This document shows positions 63,630-64,000 of a DNA stretch of 64,000 nt, one piece after another. The notes under the pieces are model-generated. The model was not told the origin of the DNA. It saw only the letters and a program-made list of their open reading frames with translations, and made no database searches. The DNA comes from Odiellus spinosus. Lineage: Eukaryota; Arthropoda; Arachnida; Opiliones; Phalangiidae. Positions within the stretch are counted from its first letter, which is position 1, and each line of letters opens with the position of its first letter. The position numbers and the translations under genes are program-made. The stretch spans positions 86,860 through 150,859 of the forward strand of contig CAWUCO010000193.1 of NCBI GenBank assembly GCA_963920705.1, read 5' to 3'.

Positions 63630-64000
63630 ATTTAGACAAAATCAACACCAATCGAAAGAGCAAATAGTGGTTTATCTAAAAAACAAGAGTTTTGGAAAAT
63701 CCGTTGAAAAATATGGAAAATATGGCCAATTCAAAAAAACATCTAATATCAAAAAGCGTATTTTTAAAATCTGAAATTGGACTATTTTGATATTGTATGA
63801 TTTCTTGAATTGGCCATATTTTTCTTGTTTTTCAACGGATTTTTAAAACTCTTATTATTTAGACTGTCCATTATTTGCTCTTTCGAATGAGTTTTGTTTT
63901 GTCTAAATTGCCAAAGCGTGACAAATATAAAATGGGTTAAAATTAAGCAAAACCGCTTAAAAATCAAAGATTATTGGATTCAAATGGACACAAAACATTT

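Larger units (their letters stand above)
1..64000. repeat. Tandem satellite array, about 382-384 bp monomer, spans whole window
   Basis: The block TTGAATTGGCCATATTT recurs from position 121 to 63812, with 171 occurrences and nothing but monomer sequence between them. Intervals are 378-385 bases except for six of 154-157, one of 354, one of 411 and four of 392. The GGCC anchor is mutated to GGTC at 26120, 28414 and 28795, to GGCA at 49197 and 50357, and is broken near 55368. Both window ends lie inside a monomer, so neither array edge is visible. No stretch longer than a few bases falls outside the repeat. Such arrays are known in eukaryotes as satellite DNA, and I do not recognise this family. 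No gene-free gaps need separate description because the array is continuous. Confidence 0.98.
55751..64000. repeat. Block 10: homogeneous 384-bp monomers, units of 2304, 1920 and 767
   Basis: Anchors: 55751, 56134, 56518, 56902, 57286, 57670, 58054, 58438, 58822, 59206, 59590, 59974, 60358, 60742, 61126, 61510, 61894, 62278, 62661, 63045, 63428, 63812. Spacing is 383 or 384 throughout. About 56340-57885 recurs at offset 2304 (six monomers). The span 58209-62108 has a period of 1920 (five monomers) with no mismatch noticed. From about 62160 a two-monomer period of 767 (383+384) takes over, marked by CGGATTTTTAAAACTC (62304, 63071, 63838) and CCAAAGCGTGAC. Monomers here share CGAATGAG, CAAAACCGC and, usually, ATCAAAGATT. 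Confidence 0.9.

Noticed and set aside
1..64000. Over a hundred short open reading frames of about 60-123 codons on both strands as genes
   Set aside because: They repeat once per monomer, overlap on opposite strands, are often broken by one-base indels or subtype-specific stops, mostly start at TTG or GTG, and give low-complexity Lys/Phe/Ile-rich peptides without a known domain. Inverted duplication explains their similarity.
1..64000. CRISPR array
   Set aside because: The period is about 382 bases and the entire period is conserved. There are no short repeats separated by unique spacers, and there are no cas genes.
1..64000. rRNA, tRNA or histone-type tandem gene array
   Set aside because: The monomer is too short and A+T-rich and contains no recognisable rRNA or tRNA conserved segments.
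1..64000. Telomeric or simple microsatellite repeats
   Set aside because: No run of short telomere-type units was seen. The only short tandem events are the 9-base pair in the 392-base monomers and the 27-base pair near 53095.

Overview
The whole 64 kb window is one uninterrupted tandem satellite array. I find no unique sequence, no recognisable protein-coding gene, no RNA gene and no conventional transposon. The array runs off both ends, so its true length exceeds the window. A long, very A+T-rich array like this (one monomer counted by hand, 61510-61893, has 102 G+C in 384 bases, about 27%) points to a eukaryotic nuclear genome, most plausibly centromeric, pericentromeric, subtelomeric or sex-chromosome heterochromatin. 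The sequence does not let me name the species.

Monomer. The recurring block ending in GGCCATATTT occurs 171 times at regular spacing. Of the 170 intervals, 158 are 378-385 bases. The exceptions are six short units (154-157), one of 354, one of 411 and four of 392. The monomer is itself a fold-back structure: a 'P' half is followed by an inverted, diverged copy of itself, the 'M' half. Arms of about 104 bases face each other across a 70-base spacer, and a second stem with perfect 15-base arms marks the other symmetry centre. The centres alternate at about 170 and 215 bases. The 45-base difference is one segment present only in the M half.

Layout. 1-8400: mixed monomers with long-range copies at offsets 2679 and 3824. 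8401-15039: seven-monomer higher-order repeat of 2676 built from a 3-mer plus a 4-mer. 15040-18477: mixed. 18478-22674: three-monomer repeat of 1145. 22675-30324: a five-monomer unit (1913) followed by six-monomer units (2294). 30325-32235: mixed. 32236-46113: the most heterogeneous zone, holding all six short units. 46114-51132: three-monomer repeat of 1159 carrying a 9-base duplication. 51133-55750: degenerate zone with the 411-base monomer. 55751-64000: homogeneous 384-base monomers in units of 2304, then 1920 (period apparently perfect over 3.9 kb), ending in a 767-base dimer.

Coding potential. Short open frames of about 60-123 codons recur on both strands, once per monomer. They are a by-product of monomer sequence: the longest begin at TTG or GTG rather than ATG, many copies are broken, and the two strands encode related peptides only because the monomer is an inverted duplication. 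I treat the array as non-coding. Its likely biology is structural (heterochromatin, kinetochore or fold-back RNA). That is inference.
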